DNA from: an uncultured Bacteroidia bacterium
GTDB taxonomy: Bacteria; Bacteroidota; Bacteroidia; Bacteroidales; UBA932
NCBI GenBank assembly: GCA_902780935.1
Contig: CACZHP010000019.1
Span: 1 to 56,371, forward strand
Direction: 5' to 3'
Length of the DNA stretch: 56,371 nt
This document shows, in pieces, positions 44,927-54,211 of the stretch. Below the pieces are notes generated by a model that worked only from the letters and a program-made list of their open reading frames with translations, did no database searches and had not been told where the DNA came from. The translations under genes and the position numbers were made by a program. How positions within the stretch are numbered: the stretch's first letter is position 1; every line of letters starts with the position of its first letter.

Positions 44927-45151
44927 CTACTCGGAGGCTCCGGGCTCCGGAGGACGATATTCCAGCAGGTCGCCGGGCTGGCAGTCAAGAGCTTTGCAGA
45001 TTGCGTCGAGGGTGCTGAAACGGACACCTTTGGCCTTCCCCGTCTTGAGTATTGACAAATTCACGGCCGAGATCCCGATCTTCTCCGCCAACTCGGCGGA
45101 AGTCATCTTCCGCTTCGCGAGCATCACATCGACATTGACGATTATCGGCAT
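44927..45151 (-). CDS. Small Xre-family helix-turn-helix regulator
   Basis: 74 residues. The HTH spans about 10-65: LAKRKMTSAELAEKIGISAV for helices 1-3 and STLDAICKALDCQPGDLLEY for the rest, as in YozG/Cro-C1-type single-domain proteins. It starts two bases after the flotillin stop, so it belongs to the same transcript and may autoregulate that operon. It is the last gene before the terminator at 44849-44882. Confidence 0.85.
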   Translation of the reverse strand: MPIIVNVDVMLAKRKMTSAELAEKIGISAVNLSILKTGKAKGVRFSTLDAICKALDCQPGDLLEYRPPEPGASE

Positions 45152-45153
45152 AA

Positions 45154-46578
45154 CTACTTACCCTCCTTTTTAGCCGGCTCCTGATCCTCGGGAGCGACTT
45201 CCTTGCCCTTCATGTATTCAGGGAGATTCATGCCGGCCATCTTGAAGAGATCCTGGAGCGGAGGGACGGAGCCCATCAGTCCGGAAATGAAGTTGGCCGT
45301 TGAAGTCTTGCCGTCCTTGCCGTTATTGCCGTCCCAGACGGTGACCTTGTCGATCTTGATGCCCTTCACGGCCTCGACCTGGGTCTTGACAAGCTCAGGC
45401 AGACGGTCGGAGATCATCATCAGCACAGCCTTCTGGGCGTCACCCTCGGCGGCACCGACCAGCTGGGCGAAACCGTCAGCCTGCTTGGTCAGGATCTCGA
45501 GAGTACCGCGGGCCTGGGCCTCCATCTTGGCGTAAATTGCGTCGGCCTCTCCCTTAGCTGTCCTGCGGAGCTTCTCGGCCTCAGCCTCGGCCTCGATGAT
45601 CTGACGCTCCTTGTCGATCTGCGCGGGAACGACGATGTTGGCCTGCTGGGTGGCCTTCTCCCTCTCGGCACGGGCAAGCTCAGCGTCACGCTCGCTCTGG
45701 TAGGCCTCCTGGAGAGCCTTCGCAGCCTGGACCTTCTCGGCGGCGACCGCTATGCGCGCGGCCTCAGCCTCTTTCTCACGGCGCATAGCGTCGGAATTGG
45801 CGATGTCTATCTTGGAGGTGTTCTCTCCCTGGACAGCCATGGCGTTGGCCGCGGCGGTCTTGATACGGGTGTCCCTCTGGGTCTCGGCGATACGGATGTC
45901 CTTGTCCCTGTCAGCCTCGGCCTTACCGATCTCTCCGAAACGGTTCTGCTCAGCCACGCTCTTCTTCGCGTCGTTGATGGCTTTCGCGGCCGCCTCCTTA
46001 CCGAGAGCCTCGATGTAGCCGGACTCATCACGGATGTCCGTCACGTTCACGTTGATCAGTTTAAGACCGATCTTGCGGAGCTCGGCCTCGACATTCTGGC
46101 TGACAGCGGCGAGGAACTTGTCGCGGTCGGCGTTGATCTCCTCGATGTCCATCGTCGCGATGACGAGACGGAGCTGACCGAAGAGAATGTCGGTGGCGAT
46201 GTTCTGGATATTGTCAATCGAGAGTCCGAGCAGACGCTCAGCGGCGTTGGTCATGCTGTCAGCCTCCGTGGAGATACCGACGGTGAAGCGGCAAGGCACG
46301 TCCACGCGGATATTCTGCTTGGAAAGGGCGTTGGTGAGGTTGCACTCGATCGAAATGGGCTTGAGATCAAGGAAAGCATAGTCCTGGAACACAGGCCAGA
46401 TGAAGGACGCGCCTCCGTGGATGCACCTCGCGGACGAGATCGATCCGCTCTTGTTCTTGCCGGTCTTACCATAGATGACCATGACTTTGTCCGAAGGACA
46501 GCGCTTGTAGCGCTTCAGGATGGCCGCAAACGTCACAAACAGGACGGCGACAATGATGAGAATGAGAGAAATGTCCAT
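45154..46578 (-). CDS. Flotillin-like SPFH domain membrane protein
   Basis: 474 residues: one N-terminal membrane segment (about 4-22), an SPFH domain (about 25-185, with PISIECNLTNALSKQNI and NQNVEAELRKIGL-type motif), and a long Ala/Glu/Arg-rich coiled coil (about 190-380) rich in EAAxAx and AEAEAEKLR repeats, then a low-complexity tail ending in Lys/Glu. Flotillins organise membrane microdomains and scaffold signalling or secretion complexes. The Met at 46578 gives the membrane segment at the very start; the 15 codons upstream in frame lack one. Follows the NfeD-like gene by 13 bases, the usual partner arrangement. Confidence 0.9.
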   Translation of the reverse strand: MDISLILIIVAVLFVTFAAILKRYKRCPSDKVMVIYGKTGKNKSGSISSARCIHGGASFIWPVFQDYAFLDLKPISIECNLTNALSKQNIRVDVPCRFTVGISTEADSMTNAAERLLGLSIDNIQNIATDILFGQLRLVIATMDIEEINADRDKFLAAVSQNVEAELRKIGLKLINVNVTDIRDESGYIEALGKEAAAKAINDAKKSVAEQNRFGEIGKAEADRDKDIRIAETQRDTRIKTAAANAMAVQGENTSKIDIANSDAMRREKEAEAARIAVAAEKVQAAKALQEAYQSERDAELARAEREKATQQANIVVPAQIDKERQIIEAEAEAEKLRRTAKGEADAIYAKMEAQARGTLEILTKQADGFAQLVGAAEGDAQKAVLMMISDRLPELVKTQVEAVKGIKIDKVTVWDGNNGKDGKTSTANFISGLMGSVPPLQDLFKMAGMNLPEYMKGKEVAPEDQEPAKKEGK

Positions 46579-46591
46579 GATTATGAGGTTT

Positions 46592-47209
46592 TTAGATGAT
46601 TGTAGGATTGAGTTCTTCAACAAGCATGGTGTGGTCGTTGATCACGCCTATTACTTTGATAGGAGTGCCGGTGGGGATAGAGTCACCCTCACAAAGGGCG
46701 TCATATTCCCGGACGGCGTTGTTGATCGTGATCTGGATCTTCCCCTCCCCTTTGCGCTCGCCGGGGATGGTGAGATAAACCTTGCCCTCGCAGCCGACAG
46801 CCGCGGTATGGACATCTATGTTCCCGCTCTGCTGCATGCCGCTGAGCCACTTGAACATCCACATCACGGCTGCCACCAGCGCAACACCGACGATAACAGC
46901 GAGAAGCACAACCAGGAAGTCGGACTTGATCTTGTCATGCATCAGAACCGCGGTCCAGCCGAAGCCAAGGCAGAAATTGATGAAATTACGGAAAGTCAAA
47001 AGATTCATGGAAGGATCGGCGTCAAAAGAACCGTCCGCTCCTCCGAGATCGACATTCCCCGCTGCGTCGAAATCGGTGTCAATGCCACCGTCCCCACCGA
47101 AACCGAGGAAAGTCATAATGGTCTGGATCACGAAGATCAGAGTAGCAGAAAGGGTTATGGCCCAAAGGACCTGCATAACCGTACTAAGGGAGTTCCACCA
47201 AGCGATCAT
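46592..47209 (-). CDS. NfeD-like/YqiJ-type membrane protein with OB fold
   Basis: 205 residues. One membrane helix near the N-terminus (about 10-33), an acidic Asp/Gly loop, two helices (about 80-120), then a beta-rich OB-fold-like domain (about 130-205). Small membrane proteins with this layout are encoded next to flotillins (YuaF/NfeD or YqiJ pairs) and are thought to modulate their assembly. First gene of the flotillin operon. Confidence 0.82.
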   Translation of the reverse strand: MIAWWNSLSTVMQVLWAITLSATLIFVIQTIMTFLGFGGDGGIDTDFDAAGNVDLGGADGSFDADPSMNLLTFRNFINFCLGFGWTAVLMHDKIKSDFLVVLLAVIVGVALVAAVMWMFKWLSGMQQSGNIDVHTAAVGCEGKVYLTIPGERKGEGKIQITINNAVREYDALCEGDSIPTGTPIKVIGVINDHTMLVEELNPTII

Positions 47210-47234
47210 AACGAAAATAGATTATTGTCTTCCG

Positions 47235-47242
47235 CAAATATA
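47235..47242 (-). promoter_or_regulatory. -7 promoter element of the flotillin operon
   Basis: Minus strand TATATTTG, exact to the consensus, about 25 bases before the NfeD-like ATG. A second -7-like box, TATTTTCG (47212-47219), lies only two bases before the ATG and could give a leaderless transcript. Confidence 0.65.
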
Positions 47243-47289
47243 TAAAAAATTTACGAAAGACAATAATTATTTAAAAAATTTCGAGGATT

Positions 47290-50097
47290 TTATTCTTTCG
47301 TTTTGCCAGGCATCTGGACGAACTCGATGAAGTTGCCGGAACCGAACAATCTGGCGGCGGCTTCCTTGATTCCTTCCTTTGTCAGTGAGGAGACAGCCTC
47401 CTCGTATTCCTTGTCGTAGTCGAAACCAAACCTGGAGTACCTGACGATATTGTTCATCCAATAGCTGTTGCTGATCCTGTTCTCTGGAACATTCTTCTTG
47501 AAATTCTCGATGGTGCGGGTGAACTGCTCATCGCTCGGGCCATTCTCGGCAAGCTTGCGGAACTCTTCGCGGGCGATGGTCTTGAGCTTCTCAGCCATCT
47601 CGGGCTTGCACTCGAAAGCCACCTGCATCAGGTACATCGGCTCAGGCTCAAGTCCGGCGTTGGCGAGTGAGGAGGCGCCATAGGTGCCGCCCTCGTCCTC
47701 GCGCATAGTATCGACATAGATCTGGTCGAGGACATAACTGACAGCGCTGGCCAGGACATCATCCTTGACTGAATATGGCCTGTAGTCGGAATAGATCTCG
47801 ATCACAGTGGACTTGGGAGTTTCCATGTCGGTCTTTATGGTCTTGACATTCTCGCCCTTCACAAGACGAGGGTTGACATCCAGCCACTTGGAAGCCTTCT
47901 TGCCCTTAGGCAGGGAGCCGACATATTTCTCGACAAGAGGTTTCAGGGTCTCGAGATCCACATCGCCAGTGATCACCATCGTGGCTCCGGACACATCCGA
48001 GAACAACTTGCGGTAGTTCTTTTCGACTGTAGCGAGATTAGCCTTGTCAAAGGTCTCCATCGATATGAACTCCCGCCTGGGATTACCTCCGTAAAGGAAG
48101 TCGTTAAGCTCCTTCTGCATCTTGAACTGGGGAGTTGCCAAGGCGTTGGGAAGGACGGCCTTCAGCTGCGAGATGGCGTTGTCCCACTCTTCCTGATCAA
48201 AACGAGGATCCACATACACGAGATAAAGGAGCTGGAATGCAGTCTCAAGATCCTTGACAGAGGAGGATCCGCTGACACCATTGTACAGGGCGTCGATGTA
48301 AGAACCGACCCTGACGTTCTTTCCAGAAAGCATCTTCGTGACTTCCGTACCATTGAACTTGGAAATACCCTGCATGGCGTCGAAGGTCCCGTAGATATTG
48401 GAGTCGAACGAAGGGAGATCCTCAGTCGAGATCAGGCTCTGCCCACCGGCTTTGTAAAGATTGAAAAGAATCTGGTCTTTCTTATGCTCGGTCGGAAGGA
48501 CAATGACCTTCACGCCGTTCTTGAGGGTCCATTGGGTCGATCCATAGATGGAAGACTTTGTCTTCTTAACCTTGGAGCCTTTCAGGACGGACGGATCCAT
48601 GAAGGCTTCTGTAGCTGTCTCGGCCGCCGGAGCCTCAATCTCGGCGGACTCGACCTCGCTGAACACAGCCATTATCTGATCCTTTGTAGGAGTGGATATT
48701 CCTTCTTTTTCCGGACCGCTGTAGATGACCACCATGTTCTCCTTGCCGGGGATCATCTGGGCTATCATCTGGCCAAGGATCGAGGCGTCGATCTGGTCGA
48801 GGAAGGCTTTCGCCAGGTCATATTCAGCCTGCGGCTCCATGTAGGCCCGGTTGTCAAAGAAATTGCTTATGAGAGGATGAACGAACTCCGGATTCTTGCG
48901 CGTATCCGCCTCATTGACAGCTTTTTCCAGAGACGCGAGGATATTTTCCTTGGCCCTCGAGACCTCGGCGTCAGAGAAACCGTACTCGCTCATCTTCTTA
49001 AGCTCGGTAAGGAAGGCCTTGAGTCCTCCGAGGATGTTGTCCTCCTTGAGTGTCACCTGTCCCATGACAGCCTCGAAAGCCTCGCAGAGCCTCCCGGATG
49101 CGAACATACCGGCAAGATACGGGGCATCAGCCTTCGAGGTTATATCCGTGAACCGTTCGGACATCACGGAGGCCACGATGTTCTCGATCAACTCGATTGA
49201 GAAGCCGGCCGGAGTGCTGTTCAGGGCCTCATCCCTCGCGTCGCTCTCCCAAAGGACCTCGACAGAAGGGACAGTGGTCTCGGGATCGGTGATGATCCCG
49301 ACCCTGGGCTCCGAGAACGGAGTGAGGGTATATTTCTCCTTCGCCTTCGGATTGATGGCTGCGGGAATATCGGCCCAGATCCTCTTGATCTTCGCCTCCA
49401 CGGCATCCACATCCACGTCGCCGACCACAACTACGGCCTGGTTGCCGGGATGATACCAGGTCTCGTAGAAGGAAACGAGGCTCTCCGGCTTGAAGTTCTC
49501 CAGGCTCTCCTGAAGTCCGATCAGGGTGCAGGTGGAGTACTTGTTGTCACCATAATAATATGGGAGGGAACGCTCGAAGGTCCTCCACTGGGCGTTGCGG
49601 CGGCTGCGCCTCTCCTCGATGATCACCGGCCTCTCTTTGTCAATCTCCGCTGGATCGTTTGTCACGAAATGGGAATAGTCGTGAAGGATCAGAAGGCAGG
49701 TATCGACCACCGTCTCCCGTACCAGCGGGATGTTGTTGAGCATGTACTGGGTCTGGTCGATGCCGGTCGAAGCGTTGACATTCCCCCCGAAGGAGGCTCC
49801 GATGCTCTGCAGCCAGTTGAGGATGCCTTTTCCGGGAAAGTTCTTGGTGCCGTTGAAGCACATGTGCTCCAGGAAGTGGGCCAGGCCGTCCTGATCCGGA
49901 GTCTCCTGGATCGCGCCTACGTTGGTGGCGAGGTAGAACTCAGCCCTCTGGGCGGGCTTGTCATTATGCCTGATATAATAAGTCAGGCCGTTGTCCAGCT
50001 TTCCTTTCCTGACAGCGGGATCGTTAGGCAGTTGCTGCGCCCCGGCCAGGAAAGATCCGGCCGCAAGGGCGAGGATAGTTATCAGAAACTTCTTCAT
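47290..50097 (-). CDS. M16 family zinc peptidase, two-domain (pitrilysin/PqqL-like)
   Basis: 935 residues with a signal peptide (about 1-20, LAAGSFLAGA). The inverted zinc motif HxxEH is His74-Phe-Leu-Glu77-His78 in GLAHFLEHMCFNGT, and FYETWYHPGNQAVVVVGDV marks the first catalytic half. The second, inactive half spans about 510-935 (YKAGGQSLISTEDLPSF, ATMVITGDVDLETL). Exported M16 proteins in Bacteroidota degrade peptides in the periplasm or at the surface. Met 50097 is preferred over 50121 because only it starts the signal peptide. Confidence 0.93.
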   Translation of the reverse strand: MKKFLITILALAAGSFLAGAQQLPNDPAVRKGKLDNGLTYYIRHNDKPAQRAEFYLATNVGAIQETPDQDGLAHFLEHMCFNGTKNFPGKGILNWLQSIGASFGGNVNASTGIDQTQYMLNNIPLVRETVVDTCLLILHDYSHFVTNDPAEIDKERPVIIEERRSRRNAQWRTFERSLPYYYGDNKYSTCTLIGLQESLENFKPESLVSFYETWYHPGNQAVVVVGDVDVDAVEAKIKRIWADIPAAINPKAKEKYTLTPFSEPRVGIITDPETTVPSVEVLWESDARDEALNSTPAGFSIELIENIVASVMSERFTDITSKADAPYLAGMFASGRLCEAFEAVMGQVTLKEDNILGGLKAFLTELKKMSEYGFSDAEVSRAKENILASLEKAVNEADTRKNPEFVHPLISNFFDNRAYMEPQAEYDLAKAFLDQIDASILGQMIAQMIPGKENMVVIYSGPEKEGISTPTKDQIMAVFSEVESAEIEAPAAETATEAFMDPSVLKGSKVKKTKSSIYGSTQWTLKNGVKVIVLPTEHKKDQILFNLYKAGGQSLISTEDLPSFDSNIYGTFDAMQGISKFNGTEVTKMLSGKNVRVGSYIDALYNGVSGSSSVKDLETAFQLLYLVYVDPRFDQEEWDNAISQLKAVLPNALATPQFKMQKELNDFLYGGNPRREFISMETFDKANLATVEKNYRKLFSDVSGATMVITGDVDLETLKPLVEKYVGSLPKGKKASKWLDVNPRLVKGENVKTIKTDMETPKSTVIEIYSDYRPYSVKDDVLASAVSYVLDQIYVDTMREDEGGTYGASSLANAGLEPEPMYLMQVAFECKPEMAEKLKTIAREEFRKLAENGPSDEQFTRTIENFKKNVPENRISNSYWMNNIVRYSRFGFDYDKEYEEAVSSLTKEGIKEAAARLFGSGNFIEFVQMPGKTKE

Positions 50098-50125
50098 ATC
50101 TTGATTATAAGCTACTTCCAATAAA

Positions 50126-50151
50126 AACTCCGCACCTCATGGCACGGAGTT
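50126..50151 (-). terminator. Terminator of the ferredoxin gene
   Basis: Stem AACTCCG/CGGAGTT (50126-50132 with 50145-50151) plus weak inner pairs, followed on the minus strand by TTTTTATT. It lies about 20 bases after the ferredoxin stop. Confidence 0.7.
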
Positions 50152-50171
50152 CAAAAAAAGTTTGACGATGA

Positions 50172-50345
50172 TTACTCGGCGGGGCTGATGGCGCCCATAG
50201 GGCAAGCGTCAGCGCATGTGCCGCAATCAATGCAGACCTCGGGGTCGATGGTGTAGAAATCACCCTCGTGGATGGCGCCCTGCGGGCACTCTCCGGCGCA
50301 TGTTCCGCAAGCGATGCAATCAGTCTCAGAAATCTTGTAAGCCAT
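50172..50345 (-). CDS. Small 2[4Fe-4S] ferredoxin
   Basis: 57 residues starting MAYKISETDCIACGTC. Two classic cluster motifs: CIACGTCAGECP and CIDCGTCADACP, each CxxCxxCxxxCP, with pseudo-twofold symmetry and the short acidic tail AISPAE. It is a clostridial-type low-potential electron carrier, a plausible partner of the pyruvate:ferredoxin oxidoreductase in this window. Too short for common length cut-offs, but the motifs make it certain. It has its own promoter and terminator. Confidence 0.97.
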   Translation of the reverse strand: MAYKISETDCIACGTCAGECPQGAIHEGDFYTIDPEVCIDCGTCADACPMGAISPAE

Positions 50346-50365
50346 AATACCTAAATTTTGATTTG

Positions 50366-50373
50366 CAAATATA
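50366..50373 (-). promoter_or_regulatory. -7 promoter element of the ferredoxin gene
   Basis: Minus strand TATATTTG with a TTG 19 bases upstream (50393-50395), 20 bases before the ATG. The -33 part lies inside the end of the DUF1573 gene. Confidence 0.75.
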
Positions 50374-50382
50374 ATTAAAAAA

Positions 50383-51576
50383 TCAATCTATCCAACCGGT
50401 GAGGAAAAGGTTCATGATGGGTCTGGACGGGGCATTTGTGGTAAGTGTCAGGATTATCAGGCACTCCCCCTTCGGGAAGGTGGAGGTGTCCAGCTCAACC
50501 TCGAGCTTCCCTTTCGCCCCAGGCGCAATATCCGATAAAGGAGACACTTTCACCTTTGAGCTCTCTGAATCAACCTTATAAGCTTTGAATGGGCTCTTCC
50601 CTTTGTTGGCAATCTCAAAAGCGCCTTTAACCTTTGTGCCGGCCTTCACCTTCCCGAATGAGAAGGTGCTCTCGGAGGCGACCGGCACAGCGGAGTTGTC
50701 CTTCTGCTCCTTTGTCAAAGATGAGAAGTCCTCCTTGGTGATGGCGTATATTCCTATTTTGGACTTCCCCGCCCCCAGTTCCGGATTGGGATCGGCGACA
50801 ACAGCCTCAGTGCCGGCGGCTTCGGGTGCTGGCTCGGATGAGGGGCGAACGACTGCCTTGTATGTCCGGCCGTCCACGAGGGGGGTCGCGTAATAATAGT
50901 TCTTGCCCCAGAGGCTCCTGTCAGCCTTGACAGTATAGGCCAGTTTGGCCGTGCCTCCTGCAGGGATCGGGTTCTGGGAAAGCTTCAGAGACAGGTTCTC
51001 ACTGACATTAGTGAACTTCACATCCAGCGGCTTGGAGCCAAGATTGGCCACCAGGATCTCACCGCTCTTACTCTGTCCTTGGGAAAGGTTCCCAGCCTTT
51101 ATGTCCACGACCTTGAATCCCAGGTTGCCGAACTTTACCGGATACAACTCCCCGAGGCTGAGTTTCTTCTTATGGCTCTCACCGCGGAGGCGAAGCACCA
51201 CCGGCTGCTTGGGCTCGGAGAAATACACCGTGAGGTTCTTGTCGAAAGGATAGCCGCCCTCGTCATTCTTATACGTGGCCTTGATTGTTCCCTTCTCCCC
51301 TGGCTTGAGAGGCTGACGGGTCCACTCCACATCGGTGCAGCCGCAGGAGGAAACGACATTGTAGATCACAAGGGGCTTGTCCGAGATGTTGGTCGCAGTG
51401 AAAACGGCCGAGACAGGGCCATCCGTCACGAGGATATCCCCGAAATCATGCACGATCTTGTCCAGCTGGACGGTGCCGCCGAAAGTGTTGTCAGGACCCG
51501 AGCCCTGGCAATACGCTGTCCGGGGAAGGACCGCCAGAATGGCCGCAAGCGCTATGGATATGATGTTACCTCTCAT
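50383..51576 (-). CDS. DUF1573 domain-containing exported protein
   Basis: 397 residues with a signal peptide ending near TAYCQ (residue 24). A DUF1573 (ASH/PapD-like) domain at about 35-130 shows VHDFGDIL, FTATNISDKPLVIYNVVSSCGCT with its SCGCT hallmark, and WTRQPLKPGEKGTI. A second similar domain at about 300-397 has FGKVKAGTKVKGAFEIANKG, with an Ala/Pro/Glu-rich stretch between. Such proteins are envelope-associated with unknown function in Bacteroidota. Divergent from parE. Confidence 0.88.
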   Translation of the reverse strand: MRGNIISIALAAILAVLPRTAYCQGSGPDNTFGGTVQLDKIVHDFGDILVTDGPVSAVFTATNISDKPLVIYNVVSSCGCTDVEWTRQPLKPGEKGTIKATYKNDEGGYPFDKNLTVYFSEPKQPVVLRLRGESHKKKLSLGELYPVKFGNLGFKVVDIKAGNLSQGQSKSGEILVANLGSKPLDVKFTNVSENLSLKLSQNPIPAGGTAKLAYTVKADRSLWGKNYYYATPLVDGRTYKAVVRPSSEPAPEAAGTEAVVADPNPELGAGKSKIGIYAITKEDFSSLTKEQKDNSAVPVASESTFSFGKVKAGTKVKGAFEIANKGKSPFKAYKVDSESSKVKVSPLSDIAPGAKGKLEVELDTSTFPKGECLIILTLTTNAPSRPIMNLFLTGWID

Positions 51577-51661
51577 GATAAACTGGTTTCAGCGGAAGGT
51601 CTTTGCAAATACCTTTCCAAACTCGCGCCGCAGGTTATTTTCAAATCCCGCCAAAAGTTAG

Positions 51662-51669
51662 TAAATTTG
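51662..51669 (+). promoter_or_regulatory. -7 promoter element of parE
   Basis: TAAATTTG, exact to the consensus, 26 bases before the parE ATG. TTATTTTC near 51635-51642 is a possible -33 box. Confidence 0.65.
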
Positions 51670-51695
51670 TATGATTTTGTACCTAGATCGAGAAA

Positions 51696-53633
51696 ATGGC
51701 AGAGAAAAGGACATTTGAGGAATACACTGACGCCAATATAAAGACCCTGGAAGGCGTCGAGCACATCCGGCGCAGGCCCGGAATGTACATCGGCCGCCTG
51801 GGCAACGGCTCCAACCCGGGAGACGGCATCTACGTCCTCCTGAAGGAAATCGTGGACAACTGCATCGACGAGTTCTCGGCCGGCTATGGCAACAAGGTGC
51901 TCATCGACATCGACGGGAAACAGGTCAGGGTCAGGGACTTCGGCCGCGGAATCCCGCTCGGGTCGGTAGTCAAGGCGACCAGCGAGCTGAACACCGGCGG
52001 CAAGTTCGACGACAAGGTCTTCAAGAAATCCGTAGGTCTCAACGGAGTTGGAACCAAGGCCGTCAACGCCCTTTCCGATAAATTCTATGTCGAGTCGTTC
52101 CGCGAGGGAGAGAGCTCCTGGGCCAGCTATGAGCGGGGAGAGCTGAAGGACAGCGGCAAGAAGGAGAAGGTTAGCGAGAAGAACGGAACCCTCGTGGTCT
52201 TCACCCCGGACAACGAGATGTTCGGAGGTTTCGAGTTCAACATGGACTATGTCGAGACCATGGTGAAGAATTATTCTTACCTCAAAAAAGGTCTCACACT
52301 CGTCCTCAACGGCACTTCCTACAAGTCCGACAACGGCCTTCTCGACCTCGTGAGGGAGAATATGTCCGAGACTCCCCTCTACGAGCCCATCCACCTGGAG
52401 GACGAGGACATAGAGATAGTCCTCACCCACGGCAACTCCTACGGCGAGAATATCTCTTCCTTCGTCAACGGCCAGAACACCCGCGACGGAGGCACCCACC
52501 TCGCCGCTTTCAGGGAAGCCATCGCTAAGACCCTCAAGGACTATTTCAAGAAAGACTACAAGCCCGAGGACTGCCGCCAGGGCATCATCGGAGCCATAAG
52601 CATCCAGATCCAGGAGCCAAACTTCGAGGGCCAGACAAAGACCAAGCTCGGCTCCACCTACATGTGGGAAAAATACAAGACCGACGAGAACGGAAAGAAG
52701 ATCCAGAACCCGGACGGCTCGCTGGAGATCGACAGGGGGCCGACCATCAGGTCCTTCGTCAATGACTTTGTCGCCAGGCACCTGGACAATTACCTCCGTA
52801 TCCACCTCGATCTGGTCCCGATCATCGAGAACAAGATCAAAGAGTCCCAGGCCGAGCGGGAGGAGATCGCGGGGATCCAGAAAAAGACCCGCGAGAGGAA
52901 CAAGAGGACCAACCTCTACAACAAGAAGCTCCGCGACTGCCGCTACCACTTCTGCGACAAGATGCCCAAGGACAAGGAAGACATGGCCGAGAAGACCAGC
53001 ATATTCATAACCGAGGGCGACTCCGCTTCCGGTACGATCACCAAGGTCCGCAACGCCAACTACCAGGCGGTGTTCAGCCTCAGGGGCAAGCCCATCAACT
53101 GCTACAAGGAAAGCCGTAAGAAGGTCGCCGAGAACGAGGAGCTGAACCTCCTGATCTCCGCCCTCGGAGTCGAGGACGACCTGGACAACCTCCGCTACAA
53201 CAACATCATAGTCGCCACCGATGCCGATGACGATGGGATGCATATCCGGATGCTGGTGCTGACCTTCTTCATGAAATATTACCCGGACCTTATCCGCCGG
53301 GGTCATGTACACATTCTCCAGACTCCCCTTTTCAGGGTAGCGAACAAGAAGGAAAGGCGCTACTGCTACTCCTCGGAAGAAAAGGAGAAGGCCATAAAGG
53401 CGCTTAAGACCTCGGTGCAGATCACCCGGTTCAAAGGTCTTGGCGAGATATCCTCCGACGAGTTCGTGGACTTCATCGGAGACGACATGAGGCTGGACCT
53501 CGTGAAACTCTCGGACGAGGAGTCAATCGCCGACATCATGGAGTTCTACATGGGCGACAACACGATCGACCGCCAGAACTTCATCAGGGCGAACCTCAAG
53601 TCCGAGGAGGAATTGGAAGACGTTAATATCTAA
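51696..53633 (+). CDS. parE: DNA topoisomerase IV subunit B (GyrB/ParE family)
   Basis: 645 residues. GHKL ATPase domain: EIVDNCIDEFSAGYG with catalytic Glu and Asn, VRDFGRGIPLG, LNGVGTKAVNALS. Transducer region follows, then the TOPRIM domain with EGDSASG (440-446) and DADDDG (509-514), and the GyrB-like C-terminal ITRFKGLGE. The total length and the lack of a large insertion after TOPRIM fit ParE of Bacteroidota better than GyrB; decatenation of daughter chromosomes is the expected role. parC is often next to parE in this phylum, but here a lipid acyltransferase gene follows after 13 bases. Confidence 0.9.
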   Translation: MAEKRTFEEYTDANIKTLEGVEHIRRRPGMYIGRLGNGSNPGDGIYVLLKEIVDNCIDEFSAGYGNKVLIDIDGKQVRVRDFGRGIPLGSVVKATSELNTGGKFDDKVFKKSVGLNGVGTKAVNALSDKFYVESFREGESSWASYERGELKDSGKKEKVSEKNGTLVVFTPDNEMFGGFEFNMDYVETMVKNYSYLKKGLTLVLNGTSYKSDNGLLDLVRENMSETPLYEPIHLEDEDIEIVLTHGNSYGENISSFVNGQNTRDGGTHLAAFREAIAKTLKDYFKKDYKPEDCRQGIIGAISIQIQEPNFEGQTKTKLGSTYMWEKYKTDENGKKIQNPDGSLEIDRGPTIRSFVNDFVARHLDNYLRIHLDLVPIIENKIKESQAEREEIAGIQKKTRERNKRTNLYNKKLRDCRYHFCDKMPKDKEDMAEKTSIFITEGDSASGTITKVRNANYQAVFSLRGKPINCYKESRKKVAENEELNLLISALGVEDDLDNLRYNNIIVATDADDDGMHIRMLVLTFFMKYYPDLIRRGHVHILQTPLFRVANKKERRYCYSSEEKEKAIKALKTSVQITRFKGLGEISSDEFVDFIGDDMRLDLVKLSDEESIADIMEFYMGDNTIDRQNFIRANLKSEEELEDVNI

Positions 53634-53646
53634 ACAATCAAGCAAT

Positions 53647-54207
53647 ATGACACGTTGGGCGAGATTCTGCGGATGGATGCTGAAGAAGATGGGATGGACC
53701 ACTGTGGGCGGCCCTGTCCCGGATAAGAAGGCCATTATCCTCGGTGTGCCGCACACCTCCGCGATGGACTTTATTGTCTCTTACCTGTTCTACACCCAGT
53801 TCGACGCTCAGAAGGCCCACGTCATGATAAAGAAGGAATTCTTCTTCTGGCCCATCGGCCCACTCCTCCGCAAGATGGGAGCCGTGCCGGTGGACAGGAG
53901 CAACGCCACGGCGATGGTTAAAAGCCTCATCGACCAGATGGAGGACAAGGACACCTTCATCCTCGCGATAGCCCCTGAAGGCACCCGCAAGGCCACCAAG
54001 AGATGGAAAACCGGCTACCATGTGATAGCGAAGGCTGTCGGTTGCCCTGTTTACCTGGGCTACTTTGACTGGGGGAAGAAGAGGGTCAGCGCCGGAGAGA
54101 AGGTCGAACTGACGGACGACGCCAGGGCCGACACAGAGCGGATCCAGGCGATGTATGAGAAGATGGGGATGAGAGGGAAACATCCCGAGGGATTTGTAAC
54201 TCACTAG
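53647..54207 (+). CDS. PlsC-type lysophospholipid/acyl-phosphate acyltransferase
   Basis: 186 residues. The HX4D motif is PHTSAMDF (near 36-43), with the second acyltransferase motif near 84 (GAVPVDRSN) and APEGTRK (near 114), typical of the PlsC superfamily. No signal peptide; a peripheral membrane protein transferring acyl groups to a lysolipid. It lies five bases before the acyl-CoA ligase gene, suggesting acyl activation and transfer in one operon. Confidence 0.88.
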   Translation: MTRWARFCGWMLKKMGWTTVGGPVPDKKAIILGVPHTSAMDFIVSYLFYTQFDAQKAHVMIKKEFFFWPIGPLLRKMGAVPVDRSNATAMVKSLIDQMEDKDTFILAIAPEGTRKATKRWKTGYHVIAKAVGCPVYLGYFDWGKKRVSAGEKVELTDDARADTERIQAMYEKMGMRGKHPEGFVTH

Positions 54208-54211
54208 AAAA

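Noticed and set aside
51573-53312. A 579-codon open frame antisense to parE
   Set aside because: It mirrors the parE reading frame in GC-rich DNA, has Asp/Val/Leu-rich composition typical of antisense shadows, and no signal, domain or start context.
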